From assembly GCF_032854445.1 (NCBI RefSeq), contig NC_088295.1, positions 54,047,249 to 54,111,248 on the forward strand: a DNA stretch of 64,000 bases, written 5' to 3'. The DNA comes from Liolophura sinensis. Lineage: Eukaryota > Mollusca > Polyplacophora > Chitonida > Chitonidae. Under the pieces are notes generated by a model, which was given only the letters and a program-made list of their open reading frames with translations, did no database searches and had not been told where the DNA came from. The first letter of the stretch is position 1; each line of letters starts with the position of its first letter. This document shows positions 48,501 through 62,285 of the stretch, one piece after another. A program made the translations under genes and the position numbers.

Positions 48501-49560
48501 TATGGAGCTTGCATCTTAAATGGTCGACACAAACAAATCATTTAAAGGTCATTTTCACAAGAAGTAATGGTAACTTTAAATTAAAACATGCTACAGATAT
48601 GTACCCTTGTATGGATCCTTTAACAAATGCAATTTTACAGTCCACTTTAGAAATATCTGAAGGTTTTGAAGGTTTTGGTTTTATCTTTGGAAGAAAGAAA
48701 TTGGAACGATCACATTGTTTCTTATCAGTTGGGAGTGCCCATATGTTGTTGTGGTTGCTTCACAGGTGATTTGATAGAGACTCAACAAGCTGATTGACAT
48801 TGCATGGTTTCTCCAGTTTAATATTACAGGTCAAACACTCACCCTCGCATGACCGCATGATCTTTGACCTCTCACCTTCATCATAGTTACATGATACCCT
48901 CACTGTTTCTGGCCTTCTTTTTCATGCTTGCTTGGAATTTCTTGCATTTCTGTGGACAATTTATTCATTTCCTATTCACACATGGGTGAACCTTTTTTTG
49001 TGTGTTACTGTGACCCTTCTAGTCTTTGTTTGTATGCCTTTAGTGCTGAGCTTAGGAGGGGATGTAGTGCAGGGCTTCATCCCTGGGTAGGGCCATGGTG
49101 AAAATAAAACCCAAGAACATTGGTAGAATTAAATAAATATTAACTTGGGCTGTGATTTGTGGTGAAGGTGATAGAGCAGCCATGTTCCTTGACCAGCTAA
49201 TGTTTGCCTGGTCAAGTAAGGACTCTGGGCTCGGGTTTCCAATCTTAACAGATCACCCATTTTCCTCAGAGAATCTTTTTATCCTGTCCAGCTTATTTCA
49301 GGTGTCAAACCAGATGTTTTGCTATCTGAGTTGTGAGCTGGCTGAGCTTGGTACATGCTCCAGTGTTCAGTTTCTAAAGGCTCTATAAACAACTCAGCAT
49401 CAAATGAACTGAAATGCCTAAATACACCTTGACGTTGAGACTGAATTAATTGTCTGAATGAGGGTTTTATATACTTTCAGTTGTGAAACTGGAAGGACAA
49501 GAATTTCAAAAGTGAAAATTCTAGGGAATTAATCAATGAAAAGTGCATTTTTTGAAATGT
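42051..49560. other. Putative intron or intergenic DNA, no gene recognised
   Basis: About 7.5 kb. Open frames up to 108 residues (for example 46553-46879 on - and 47179-47439 on +) lack family features and are not flanked by convincing splice sites in compatible phase. TACATGTA-like palindromes are frequent. No other repeat seen apart from the AT tract at 45483. Confidence 0.45.
45483..45518. repeat. (AT)n microsatellite
   Basis: About 18 AT dinucleotides without interruption. Confidence 0.95.
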
Positions 49561-50470
49561 CCAGGAAATCATTGCGCAAAAGGGCGCACTGCTGGAGTGC
49601 CACATTGGTGTTGGGTGTTACACCCAAACTAGCAGAAGGGCACACTGGTGGGTTGTGAGGTGCCACATTGTAATATTCATGTGTTGGGTGTGACATGTAG
49701 ACCAGCAGAAGGGCACACTGCTGGGGCATGGGAGGCCAAATTGCAGTATTCAGGGGTTGGGTGTGACACATAGACCAGCAGAAGGGCACACTGCTGGAGT
49801 GCCGCCTTGGTGTTGGGTGTTACACCCAAACCAGCAGAAGGGCACACTGGTGGGTTGTGAGGTGCCACATTGTAATATTCATGTGTTGGATGTGACATGT
49901 AGACCAGCAGAAGGGCACACTACTGGGGCATGGGAGGCCACATTGCAGTATTCAGGGGTTGGGTGTGACACATAGACCAGCAGAAGGGCACACCGCCGGA
50001 GTGCCATCTTGGTTTTGGTTGTAACGCGCAAACCAGCAGAAGGCACACTGTGGGTTGTGAAGTGTCACATTGCACTATTCACGTGTTGGGTGTAACGTGT
50101 AAACCAGCAGAAGGGCTCACTGCTGGAGTGCCACATTAATGTTGGGTGTAACGCGTAAACCAGCAGAAGGGCACACTGCTGGAGTGCCACATTAATGTTG
50201 GGTGTAACGCGTAAACCAGCAGAAGGGCTCACTGCTGGAGTGTGTGTGCTACATTGCAGTATTCAGGTGTTGTGTTTTATGCACAGACCAGCAGAAGAGC
50301 ACCGTGCGGGGGCACGGGATGACACATTGCAGTATTCAGGTGTTGGGTGCAATGTGTAAACCAGCATAAGGGCACACTGGTTGGTTGTGAGGTGCCACAT
50401 TGTATTATTCAGGTGTTGGGTGTAACACATATACCAGCCCAAGGGAACACTGCTTGGGTGTGGGGGTGCC
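49561..50470 (+). repeat. Mixed-length minisatellite, 55 to 73 bp units
   Basis: Every unit has ACCAGCAGAAGGGCACACTG followed by CTGGAGTGCCACAT or GGGTTGTGAGGTGCCACATT and a GTTGGGTGTAAC or GTGACA segment. A long variant adds TGCAGTATTCAGG. Long and short units alternate in the first half, and short units dominate near 50100-50230. About 14 units. Confidence 0.9.
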
Positions 50471-51107
50471 CCCAGACATGAGTGACCTGTCAGAAGTTTG
50501 ATGTTGTCTTTATTCCACAGTCTTCTCCCCAGGCACCTGTCAGCAGTTGTCCATCTCTCCCTCTAGCCTAGGGCTCTATCAAATCCCCCAACTCCTCACT
50601 GTTTAAATAGACAGGCCCTGTGTCTTATACACCCATGTTTCATTACCCCATACACTCATGTGAAATTCACATTAACATTTTGTAGGCTAAAGCTCAGGTC
50701 TGTCTCTAAAGAGATAAGCTATAACAAAAGTAAACCATATAATGGTAACAGTTTATAAAATTTTAGATAAACTGTTTTACTAATTTCATGCTGATGCTGG
50801 AAATGTGGCGTGAAATTTAGGCTACAGGTAGATACGTTTAATTTAACAGTATTAAAAAATATGATCAGAAAATTGATAAAGTTGTACATATGTGTTGCTG
50901 TACTTATACTACACACCAATACAAGGAAGGTGGTTTGGAATATTAGCTGCGTTGTAACAATGATATACAGTGTGTTAGTAAAATTTATAAATTGTACATA
51001 AATTGTTGTACTAATTCTATATACTTATACAAGAAATGTGGCTTTGAATATTGGTAATGTGTGCATCTACAGGGTTCAAGGCATTAAATGGAAGTGTGTT
51101 AATTTCA
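50471..51107. other. Short spacer before the 54 bp array
   Basis: AT-rich, no gene. TTGTACATA words with ACTAATTCTATATAC-like contexts recur at 50881 and 50994, a weak duplication. An ATG at 51051 opens the array frame but has no independent coding support. Confidence 0.5.
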
Positions 51108-53420
51108 GTGTGTGGCCAGGATTATGTGATTGAGTATAACACCAATATTATGTTTATTTCAGTGTGTGGCCAGGAGTATGTGATTGAGTATAACACCAAT
51201 ATTGTGTTTATTTCAGTGAGTGGCCAGGATTATGTGATTGAGTATAACACCAATATTGTGTTTATTTCAGTGTGTGGCCAGGAGTATGTGATTGAGTATA
51301 ACACCAATATTGTGTTTATTTCAGCTTGTGGCCAGGAATATGGGATTGAGTATAACACCAATATTATGTTTATTTCAGCTTGTGGCCAGGAGTATGTGAT
51401 TGAGTATAACACCAATATTGTGTTTATTTCAGCTTGTGGCCAGGAGTTTGTGATTGAGTATAACACCAATATTGTGTTTATTTCAGTGTGTGGCCAGGAG
51501 TTTGTGATTGAGTATAACACCAATATTGTGTTTATTTCAGTGTGTGGCCAGGATTATGTGATTGAGTATAACACCAATATTGTGTTTATTTCAGCTTGTG
51601 CCCAGGAATATGGGATTGAGTATAACACCAATATTGTGTTTATTTCAGCTTGTGGCCAGGAATATGGGATTGAGTATAACACCAATATTGTGTTTATTTC
51701 AGCTTGTGGCCAGGAGTTTGTGATTGAGTATAACACCAATATTGTGTTTATTTCAGTGTGTGGCCAGGAGTTTGTGATTGAGTATAACACCAATATTGTG
51801 TTTATTTCAGTGTGTGGCCAGGAGTATGTGATTGAGTATAACACCAATATTGTGTTTATTTCAGTGAGTGGCCAGGATTATGTGATTGAGTATAACACCA
51901 ATATTGTGTTTATTTCAGTGTGTGGCCAGGAGTATGTGATTGAGTATAACACCAATATTGTGTTTATTTCAGCTTGTGGCCAGGAATATGGGATTGAGTA
52001 TAACACCAATATTATGTTTATTTCAGCTTGTGGCCAGGAGTATGGGATTGAGTATAACACCAATATTGTGTTTATTTCAGCTTGTGGCCATGAGTTTGTG
52101 ATTGAGTATAACACCAATATTGTGTTTATTTCAGTGTGTGGCCAGGAGTATGTGATTGAGTATAACACCAATATTGTGTTTATTTCAGCTTGTGGCCAGG
52201 AGTTTGTGATTGAGTATAACACCAATATTGTGTTTATTTCAGTGTGTGGCCAGGAGTTTGTGATTGAGTATAACACCAATATTGTGTTTATTTCAGTGTG
52301 TGGCCAGGATTATGTGATTGAGTATAACACCAATATTGTGTTTATTTCAGCTTGTGCCCAGGAATATGGGATTGAGTATAACACCAATATTGTGTTTATT
52401 TCAGCTTGTGGCCAGGAATATGGGATTGAGTATAACACCAATATTGTGTTTATTTCAGCTTGTGGCCAGGAGTTTGTGATTGAGTATAACACCAATATTG
52501 TGTTTATTTCAGTGTGTGGCCAGGAGTTTGTGATTGAGTATAACACCAATATTGTGTTTATTTCAGTGTGTGGCCAGGAGTATGTGATTGAGTATAACAC
52601 CAATATTGTGTTTATTTCAGTGAGTGGCCAGGATTATGTGATTGAGTATAACACCAATATTGTGTTTATTTCAGTGTGTGGCCAGGAGTATGTGATTGAG
52701 TATAACACCAATATTGTGTTTATTTCAGCTTGTGGCCAGGAATATGGGATTGAGTATAACACCAATATTATGTTTATTTCAGCTTGTGGCCAGGAGTATG
52801 GGATTGAGTATAACACCAATATTGTGTTTATTTCAGCTTGTGGCCATGAGTTTGTGATTGAGTATAACACCAATATTGTGTTTATTTCAGTGTGTGGCCA
52901 GGAGTTTGTGATTGAGTATAACACCAATATTGTGTTTATTTCAGCTTGTGGCCAGGAATATGTGATTGAGTATAACACCAATATTGTGTTTATTTCAGCT
53001 TGTGGCCAGGAGTTTGTGATTGAGTATAACACCAATATTGTGTTTATTTCAGTGTGTGGCCAGGAGTATGTGATTGAGTATAACACCAATATTGTGTTTA
53101 TTTCAGTGTGTGGCCAGGAGTATGTGATTGAGTATAACACCAATATTGTGTTTATTTCAGTGTGTGGCCAGGAGTATGTGATTGAGTATAACACCAATAT
53201 TGTGTTTATTTCAGTGTGTGGCCAGGAGTATGTGATTGAGTATAACACCAATATTGTGTTTATTTCAGCTTGTGGCCAGGAGTATGTGATTGAGTATAAC
53301 ACCAATATTGTGTTTATTTCAGTGTGTGGCCAGGAGTATGCGATTGAGTATAACTCCAATATTGTGTTTATTTCAGTTTGTGGCCAGGAGTATGTGATTG
53401 AGTATAACACCAATATTTAG
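51108..53420 (+). repeat. 54 bp minisatellite, 43 units, splice-acceptor-like motif in each
   Basis: The unit is GTGTGTGGCCAGGAGTATGT, GATTGAGTATAACACCAATA and TTGTGTTTATTTCA. The TGTTTATTTCAG word fits a 3' splice site, followed by TGTGTGGCCAGG. In the + frame one unit reads VCGQEYVIEYNTNIVFIS, and 42 full units plus one partial give a 789-residue open frame. Long minus frames also exist, so openness comes from the period. Units 7-19 (51432-52133) equal units 21-33 (52188-52889) in encoded variant order, a 14-unit, 756-base higher-order repeat. I find no evidence that it is translated. Confidence 0.93.
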
Positions 53421-56400
53421 AGCGCTGCTGTCACTTTGTAATATGTCACATTTTTGTAGTTTTTGTGTATGTAAAGGTATATGTGAAGTTTAATGATGAC
53501 CCAGTAAAATTGCCATTAATTTATGTAAGCTGTATTTTCATGTGCAAAATACTCAGAATGTCAATCTGTATTTAAAAGAAATGAATTCCTTCATAAGCTG
53601 TAAATTTAAACCTTTTCCTGACATTCACGTAGATGCCAGTTGAGTTGAGGAATATTTGCAATACTTCATAATGGATGCATATGTATGCACAGCATGCCTT
53701 GTGATTTTTGTCAAACCAAGAAAATTTTCTTGTTAAAGGGGTTTTTCATCAGCTGAAATTGATCATGCTTCTAAATGCACTTGTTGGCTATTTTTACAGC
53801 AAAATGCCTTGAAGTTAAAAGCATTCTAAAGACTACATATCTAATATTTTATATGTGGTATTAATTCTGATTTCAAACCTGTCTGATTACTACAGCTATT
53901 CTATTTTAGAAGATGCTGGTTAAGTGGCTAAAAAGGTCACAGATTTATGGAGACAGCATGACTAGATGTAAGCAGAGAAATTTGTTAAGTTTTGTGTGGG
54001 CTTCATTAAACAGCCAAATACGTGTTTATGATTGTTTTTGCCTTGTCAACCACTTAGTTTTTTCCTCTCCTACAACTCATTTGCTTAACTAAGGCTTATA
54101 CATATCTGCAGGCTGTGTGCGTAAAATCCTGCGGAAAAAAACATCCGTTAATCTCCTGCTGAGTTTTATGTCTATCAGCATTCCTCATCATGTGGATACA
54201 TTTGTTATGCATTGTTTAGCTGGACGGTAGATCACTACTGACCACATGTTGATGTGACTGAGGAATGCACATCGTGATGCGCTCTTGTCGATGGTACACT
54301 GACCGCATTGTAGCCTGCATAGATGTGACCCAGCTGTCGATGACACCCACACCTGAACTTACATGTACTACCTGTCTTAACACTATGGGCAGCAGGACTT
54401 TAAACATCATAGCTCCCTACTTGTCTTAGAATAAACTAATTTTAGTCTAGACTTAGTTTTGATTTATGCTGGGTCTTGAAGGTCTGTGATTTTAGAGAAC
54501 CTATTAGTGTCTCTTGAATTCCACATAGATCACAGTGAATGTCATCGAGTAGAAAATGAGTTAGCCTCTTGGTGTTCAGTAGTTGTGCCCGGGGGAAACT
54601 GGAAAGTTTTAGTGCCTTACCGGGACCTTTATGGCCTCTCCATCCTCATCAGCTTGCCCCCACACATCTGTTTATCTTCGATTTGGCAGCTTTTATGGAT
54701 TGACAATCCATTAAAATGACAAAGCACTTTTTCTGTAATGTCTTGTGCAATTTATACACAAGCGTTTTGTGTAGCCTGATATTTGGCTGAACAAATATGC
54801 TGGTGTTGTTTTATATGGATGTAGATTTTGGTGAGAGATGTGGTGATGATATATAGTGGTGTGATATAATGAATTCTGGTATTTGATGTACAGTTTTATT
54901 CTTTCCAGATGTTTGTATAAGTATGTAAATAACTACATGTGTTAAAGGAAGCCTGTATAATGGCGTAAACATTTTAAATTTGAAGATGTAAGCATGACAG
55001 AGAATGGAATTTTAATTTGTTACAGAAAACCTTCTAGAAAAAGAAAATAAAAGGCGTGTTTGTGTCAAAGGCTGTGTATGTATTTAAATTAATAATTATT
55101 TGTATAGATTTTGGTTAATATGTTATCAACATGAACTCCTGAATATAGAATAATTGAAAAAAAATGGGTGATATTTTCTTTGTATTGGAAGAAAGTAGCC
55201 ATGTGTGATTAAGTGAAGGGTTTAAAATCTAATGTAGTCAGATGGTTGTATTACAATTTGTGGGTGTCTTTTCACCAAGTCAATACATGTATCTACCAGG
55301 GCTGTGTGCGGTGATGTGACAACAGCCTGTAGGGTTAGGGGTATAGGACTGAGGGGTAATGGGGCTAAAGGTTTCAGCTGACATCTTCCATCCAGCTGTT
55401 AATACAGGAACAAAAGTAGAGAGAAACAAGCTGGTTTGTTTAGCAGCTCTTGACTAACTCAGCCAATGGTCACACACAAAGGCATGCTCATGTTAAACAC
55501 TACCCCACAGAATTTCAACCTGGTCTGCTCCATTCTATTCAAGAGACTGAAGTAAACACAGATACTGGTCGACAGGAAGAAGCCAACATAAGAATGTTGC
55601 TAAGAGCACATATTACCACTAGTCAAGTGGGTGTTCCTGAAAGCTGGTGGTTATGAGGGAAGTGGGAAGCAGAGGGGAGGGAGAGAGAGAGAATGTGGCT
55701 GGGCTAATGGAAATACAGTACAGGTAGCTGGACATTGACCGAGACATTCCTGGACTAAAGTTACTCAAGGCCTGTCCCATGAAGCACTGGCCACCATCCA
55801 GACCTTATTCAATGGCCATCTTGTCTTTGGAACAAACAATGTAGACCAAGGTGAAACAAATACCTACAGTACAGAATGGTGAATGTTTTAGTCCTGTTGT
55901 CTCTGGCTGGACAAGGCTTCAAACACCAATGTTGACTCACACTATCCTCCAAGATGTGACCAGGGGTGTGAAACTGTTCACTGCCTACAGCCCATGTGTC
56001 TGGTAAAGTGGCGGTAGGCAGACAGCATGACCAGACAATGTCAGATTCCTTTTCCATGTCCCCAGGTGTGTCTGAGGCCTGTACCCCTAGTCTCTGGCCC
56101 TCAACCACTGTTAAACCAATACTACAGCTGACAGTTACAAAAATAAAATACAGTGCTAAGAAAACAAAACAGTTGCCCATTATTTTCCCCAAAGCCTGAT
56201 TTCCCCTCAAAGGTTTCACATGTCTGGCTATGAATAAACAGAAGGACTTGACAGTTTATATTGAATTTCTTTCTCTCTGGTTCTCACTGTACTGAAGAGA
56301 TAACAAAGTTCTTCATGTACTTTACAGTAATGTTTAACATAAATACACCTCCTGAGGTCCACTTTCTCTTAGGTGATTCTTGTCAAATAATAATTAGCCT

Positions 56401-59400
56401 GAACACAACTACACAAGAATTTCATTCATGACTCTTCTCCAGTATTTTGTATAACAAAGACCTATTGAAACCTTGCATGTGTACTTTTTCATCGTTATGT
56501 GGAGCCATATATATGTAAGTATATATAGTATCTCTAGCAAGAACATGTGTAGTCACCACTTTGCAGTGGGCATTAGCAATTCTGACTTCACTGATTTGTT
56601 CATGAAAACATCTAGTTGCAGTAATCTTAGTAAGGTACTTCAAGTAGTTATATGTTCACCTACACTGTCATGTAACCATGTATACATGTATGTATTGATT
56701 TTATATTCAGACTTCAGTACATGTAAGCCCTGTGGTCATATCTTTACCTATATTAAGAAAGTACTGAAGTACAAAACAATTATCTATGCCTAAATTTTTT
56801 TTAAAAATCTATGCCTGTAAATAACTGTAATTGATTGATAATTTATAAATGAAGTAATTGATAATTCATAATGGATTATATTCCTTAATCTTTTTTCCCA
56901 TGGTTTTTGTAGCTCTTGATAGTTATGCTCATATGTGTGCCTTATTGCTATATGAATAAATAGGTTAGAAGAGTCATATAGCCAGAGTACTCAAAATATG
57001 TAACGTCTTGAGTGCAAGATGAAGTACCATTCTCCACATCTTGTACAAATTATAAGCTTCATAAGAACCGGAGAATGAAACACTTGCCATCATATCTGAT
57101 CAAACAGATTGTGAAAATGGCACTGCTTTGGACAGTTAATTTCCTCATGCAGGCTTCATCGCTTTGAGACCTCCTGACTCAGCAACCCTACAGGGCTTCT
57201 ACAAGCACACAGTATGGTCTTGATTTGATGGCTCTTTTCTCTAGAACGCTCATAACATCTGTCAAGAGTTTTGTTAGCTGAGTCAAAATTAAAAAAAAAA
57301 AACAGCATATATACTCATTTTTCGGTGAAATTTGAAACCTGTCTTGGTTTCTTGACCCTGTGCTATACATACATGCAAGTGTAGAGTAAATGGTATATAT
57401 GTATAGCATGCAAGTTTAATGAAGTTTGTAGAATTCTAGCTACTCAAGCTCAGCATTTGATTCTCAAGAACATTATACAGCCGCTATTTGCTGAACTTGT
57501 GTACATCTCCATTGGTAGCCTTATGCACTACATTTTTGACTGTATTGTAATAAACTTTTAGAAAACTTTATGAGTTGGTAGTTTTTTGCCCAATTGTAAC
57601 ATGGAGTATTTCTTTGAACATTTCAAATCAGACACTACTTAAGTATATTGCATTAGGCCACTGAAGTAAACACTTATGCTTATGCAAGAAAAAAACAATG
57701 ATTTGTGAAACTGGGCCATGATCCAGTAACAGTGATTTGTAAACGTTGTTGCCAGTGATTTCTGGCAGTTTTTCACATAAAGTCCCTGAGTCGCATTTCC
57801 ACTACTACACTGTTATTATAACACAATATTGTGTCTTATTTAGCATAATATCCTGTTAATCTAATGGAATCTTTATAATGAATGCATAGAATATGTGTTA
57901 TTTTTAAGAGAATGATTTGCTGCAATGACAGAACACATTCTGGCATCTCTCAGGCAACAAACTTTCTGTAAAATTTAACAGATTATTTTTTGGAGAGTCT
58001 TCCCTGTATGGAAGTCAGATTTTATTTCATTCACTCTGATAACATCATGGATTTGAGAGAAATGTCACAGATTTTGGAGGCGATATGATTTAACTCAAAC
58101 TAATTTAAGTAAATAGAAATGTCATGTAGCAGTACATGTACATGGTCATATACATTTATCAAGATGAAAGATTGATCTAATACATCTTGGCAAACACTGT
58201 CAGTTATGTGCTGAATAACTTCATCAATCTTTCAGCGTCAATTTTATCAAATTTAGCATAAGGATAAGTTCTGTTTTCAGAAGTGTATAAGATCATCAAG
58301 CTGTTCCAGGTCAGGAATAACCATCAGCATCATGTACGTTTTCCTTGAGTACAGAATGACTTTGTTAACCATTTGATGATCACAGATGATAGATGGTATT
58401 TAAAACCTCATACACGAATACCATGTTAAAGTCGTGTGCCCAGCGCCATTAAATCATCCATTATCCTTGCAGTCAAACCAAAAGTGAGGCTGTCTCGCCT
58501 GTCATGGAAGCTTTTGTTATATTACATCCATTGTCATACAGATCTCTCTAAAGTCTTTGATTCCGTTCCATAGGTGGGTATAATTTTAATGGATTGACGT
58601 GAAGAAATGCATTAAATAACAAAAAAGTTTCAGCCATGTTGAAGACTGCACAACTTGGGGGTTTCAAAGAGAACAAGGATGAGATATTATAAAGAAATTG
58701 TGAGCAGGTAGACAGTCCGAGTAGTCATATATGTTTATGTCATCCTCAGGTCATGGAGCAAATTTGGGGGAAGACAGATGGTATTTTGAAATTGTCACTT
58801 TATACATTTATATATTAGTTACAACAAAGTAAACGTTTGACATAATGAATGCATGAACAAGAAATAAGCTTTTAGTTACATTTGAATAAAAGGATCATTT
58901 TGAATCATCCCTTTTTCTGTGTAGACTTAAAAAACAAAAGACTTTTACATTTATTTAGTATATGGCATTTAACTTAAAAAAAAACACATCAAAATAGGCT
59001 TTTTCATCTTTTTGTTACAATAACTTGTATGAAGCTATATATTCCTGTAGAAATATCTAGATACAGTGTGCATGTAGGGTAAATAAAGACATAGTAAAAG
59101 TCAGTGCCAAGCCTATCATGTATGTCTTTGGTCTCAAGTTCGGTACCACAGCTTCACAGTGTTGAACCACCTCACATTATTTTAACCCTGATCACCATTA
59201 ATATTGAAGTGGGCATTTATACTGTAAAATACTCTTTAGAATCAACATATAAGCTCCAGATTACCGTATATATCTAAAGATAGGTATGAAAGAAAGATTT
59301 TTCTTATGTGGAGAAATGATAGAATATAAAAAAAAATTTTAAAAAATGTGCCTGCTGAACTCTCCACATCGTTGTAATCCAACTGAAGTTTCCAATGTCT

Positions 59401-59516
59401 TGTTCTTATCTAGGAATTTATCTAAAGATAAATATGTTTTCTAAAGATTACAACATATAAAAACTTTCAGCCAAGTCATCTCTATATTTTTTGCATTTAC
59501 GTGTAGAGATGAATGT
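53421..59516. other. Putative intron or intergenic DNA, nothing recognised
   Basis: About 6 kb of AT-rich sequence. The 136-residue minus frame at 55809-56219 begins with a hydrophobic stretch but has no family resemblance and no splice context I trust. TACATGTA words are common. No repeat array. Confidence 0.45.
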
Positions 59517-59680
59517 TTATTTATGTATTGGATTGGTGTTTCACACCATACTCAAGAATATTTCACTTATAAGATGGCGGCCAGCTTAATGTTTGGAGGA
59601 AACCAAGCAAAACTCGCCGGAAACCCACGACCATCTGCAGGTTGCTGGCAGACCTTCACACGTACTGCTGGAGAATCAAA
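59517..59680 (-). mobile_element. SINE family A, minus-strand copy
   Basis: ATTGGATTGGTGTTTCACAC, CATACTCAAGAATATTTCAC, AAGATGGCGGCCAGCTTAAT, CCATCTGCAGGTTGCTGGCA and GACCTTCACACGTACTGCTG follow the family A order reversed. The head is missing after about 59680. Confidence 0.85.
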
Positions 59681-60186
59681 CTTTAACCTTTACCGTATTA
59701 TACATCTGGCTAAATTGGTCCTTTTTATACCATTAGTGGTTGTAGTTAGTGCATGGTCTGATGTGATTTGAGTTTGTGTTCATTTAGTATAGGCCAAGGC
59801 ATTTGTCGACACACCCAAGTTGAGTTCCTGCAATAATGTACAGAAATAAAACATTTAACACCTTTTGAGTGGAAAGTACTAGGTACTAAATGACAATAGC
59901 TCAGTGAGAGGCTTGCTGTTGATGGGGTATTAGAGCTGTAAGGCTACAGGGATGACACAGTGGTCGTTTGATGTGGTGACCAGGACACTATTGTCTGCCC
60001 TTTGTGTTGTCCTCTTGACCACACAGGTAAAGTGCTGTAGTTGTGCTGGGTTGAAGGGATTTACCCCACCCTTAGGCATCCTAATACACTGGTTTACAAG
60101 GACATTAAGTTTGCACCAATGTTACCAGCTTAAACGGGTCATGATTCAGTTGGATTCCTGCCATTGATGTCCTTTAAATACAAAGT
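59681..60186. other. Spacer, nothing recognised
   Basis: Single-copy DNA between a SINE and the 35 bp array. Confidence 0.5.
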
Positions 60187-60923
60187 GCATGTTTATGTTT
60201 GAATTTGTTTGTTGTGTACCTGCATGTTTATGTTTGAATTTGTTTGTTGTATACCTGCATGTTTATGTTTGAATGTGTTTGTTGTGTACCTGCATGTTTA
60301 TGTTTGAATTTGTTTGTTGTATACCTGTATGTTTATGTTTGAATTTGTTTGTTGTATACCTACATGTTTATGTTTGAATTTGTTTGTTGTGTACCTACAT
60401 GTTTATGTTTGAATTTGTTTGTTGTGTACCTGCATGTTTATGTTTGAATTTGTTTGTTGTATACCTGTATGTTTATGTTTGAATTTGTTTGTTGTGTACC
60501 TACATGTTTATGTTTGAATTTGTTTGTTGTGTACCTACATGTTTATGTTTGAATGTGTTTGTTGTGTACCTGCATGTTTATGTTTGAATTTGTTTGTTGT
60601 GTACCTACATGTTTATGTTTGAATTTGTTTGTTGTGTACCTGCATGTTTATGTTTGAATTTGTTTGTTGTGTACCTGCATGTTTATGTTTGAATTTGTTT
60701 GTTGTGTACCTGCATGTTTATGTTTGAATTTGTTTGTTGTGTACCTGCATGTTTATGTTTGAATTTGTTTGTTGTGTACCTGCATGTTTATGTTTGAATT
60801 TGTTTGTTGTGTACCTGCATGTTTATGTTTGAATTTGTTTGTTGTGTACCTGCATGTTTATGTTTGAATTTGTTTGTTGTGTACCTGCATGTTTATGTTT
60901 GAATTTGTTTGTTGTGTACCTGC
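60187..60923 (+). repeat. 35 bp minisatellite, about 21 units
   Basis: GCATGTTTATGTTTGAATTT plus GTTTGTTGTGTACCT repeats at exactly 35 bases. The rightmost ~8 units are identical, while the left half alternates GTGTACC with GTATACC and TGCATG with TACATG. Confidence 0.95.
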
Positions 60924-62285
60924 ACACACATGCCGCCAGGTTGTATACACCATGTGCTTTCACTAATCCTAGTATGAAACAAATTACACAAAAACAAATG
61001 ACACACATGTTGATCGGAGCTATTGGAATAATCTGTTTTGTTCCATCCTCAGGGAAAGGGCAAAGGGAAGCTGTCATTGGACAGTTTGGTATAATTTCTG
61101 TTCATTTATTTGAATTTGCCTTTTTCCTAGAAAATACTGTAAGAATGGTTTAGAAAAATCAGAACAGCACATATGATATTGTTCTCAGATTCTTGTATGT
61201 ATTGGTGTATAATTAAGTTGACTTGTTATTTGGATTTCATAGGGCTGGGTAAATAAGGAAAGGTGTGAACCATGGACTAGTGCATCTGGTTTTCAATAGG
61301 ATAAACTGATGGTACTTTTTATGAGTTGGTCATTTCTGGTGCCTCTGATCTGACAATATGCCTGGCCAGACTCTCAGCAGGGTACCAGTCATCTCAGGCT
61401 GGCACTCAATTGGGTACCAGTCAGGCCAGGCCAGGCCAGGCCAGAAATCCATCATCCTATATCATGAACTGTTACTAGTCAGTGCACTTTGATAGGTACA
61501 GCCTGGTGAGGTGGCAGGACTGTACATACCAGGGGGTGGAGAGCTGAGATAAACCTAATGGCCAGTGAAGAGAACCTGATGGTCAGGAATTCCACTTGAC
61601 CAAGCCTCTTTAGCCACTTGACTGCATGAAGACAAGCATGAGTGATTGAGTGGCCGGTTGGAGAGATTATGTCAGTAGGCTTAAGCTTGGAGAATGGATG
61701 AACAGTTCATGCTCTGTATTGACCAGATAAACTACTGTGGGAGGTAACTTGTATACATACATGTACACCATGTTATGTATAAGTGTTTACCACATTATGT
61801 ACTCCACACTGCACACTAACACCTTCAGTCCAACAGATACATTACATCTTAAGCCCACTACCATGTTGTATGTCTGTTTTTGTGTATATGTTATATCAGT
61901 CCACATCCACATCAACACAGAGCGATTCCAAATACCAGGTTTTTCTGTAAAAACGATTGTAAAAAGAATCATTTACCCAATTTCTGGGAATATATATATT
62001 AACATCTGTTTCAAATTAAACTATCTGAAGCAAATCACAGTTCCGACAGCCAGGCAGCAGGGTCAAAAAAGAGTATAACTGGAGTTTAGACCAAAATTCT
62101 ATTCTCTTGTACTAAATGAGCTTATAAATTTACTGGCAATATGCTTTTGTGGTAACATTTGTCAGTAACATTCACTGATTTCAGTTTTAATGAATCTGAC
62201 CAGTTCAGCGGTAATATTCACAGTGTTAATTGTGACCCAATGATACTTGACCAGTTCAAGTAACGTTCATAGTTCTTGGGCTGAA
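60924..62285. other. Spacer with a short (GGCCA)n run
   Basis: A GGCCA pentamer run of four to five units lies at 61423-61444. Bases 62170-62285 hold a diverged copy of the ~101 bp unit described at 62881-63775. No gene. Confidence 0.6.

Noticed and set aside
48640-48770. Possible second Reeler exon (STLEISEGFEGFGFIFGRKK)
   Set aside because: The preceding exon ends in phase 1, and reading from the available AG in that phase gives an early stop.
51051-53420. 789-residue repeat protein on the plus strand
   Set aside because: Openness follows from the 54-base unit; the minus strand is also open over long stretches, the frame starts in non-repeat DNA without coding character, and each unit has acceptor-like intron features. 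Translation evidence would be needed to reverse this.
51108-53420. The GQEYVIEYNTN unit as an F-spondin Reeler exon (PGQEYxV-like)
   Set aside because: The first exon already contains the YIPGEVYT segment, the following F-spondin residues do not resemble EYNTNIVFIS, and no donor follows the last unit.
55809-56219. 136-residue minus-strand frame with a hydrophobic start
   Set aside because: No homologue recognised and no upstream exon or promoter signal; single frames of this length are expected by chance in 64 kb.
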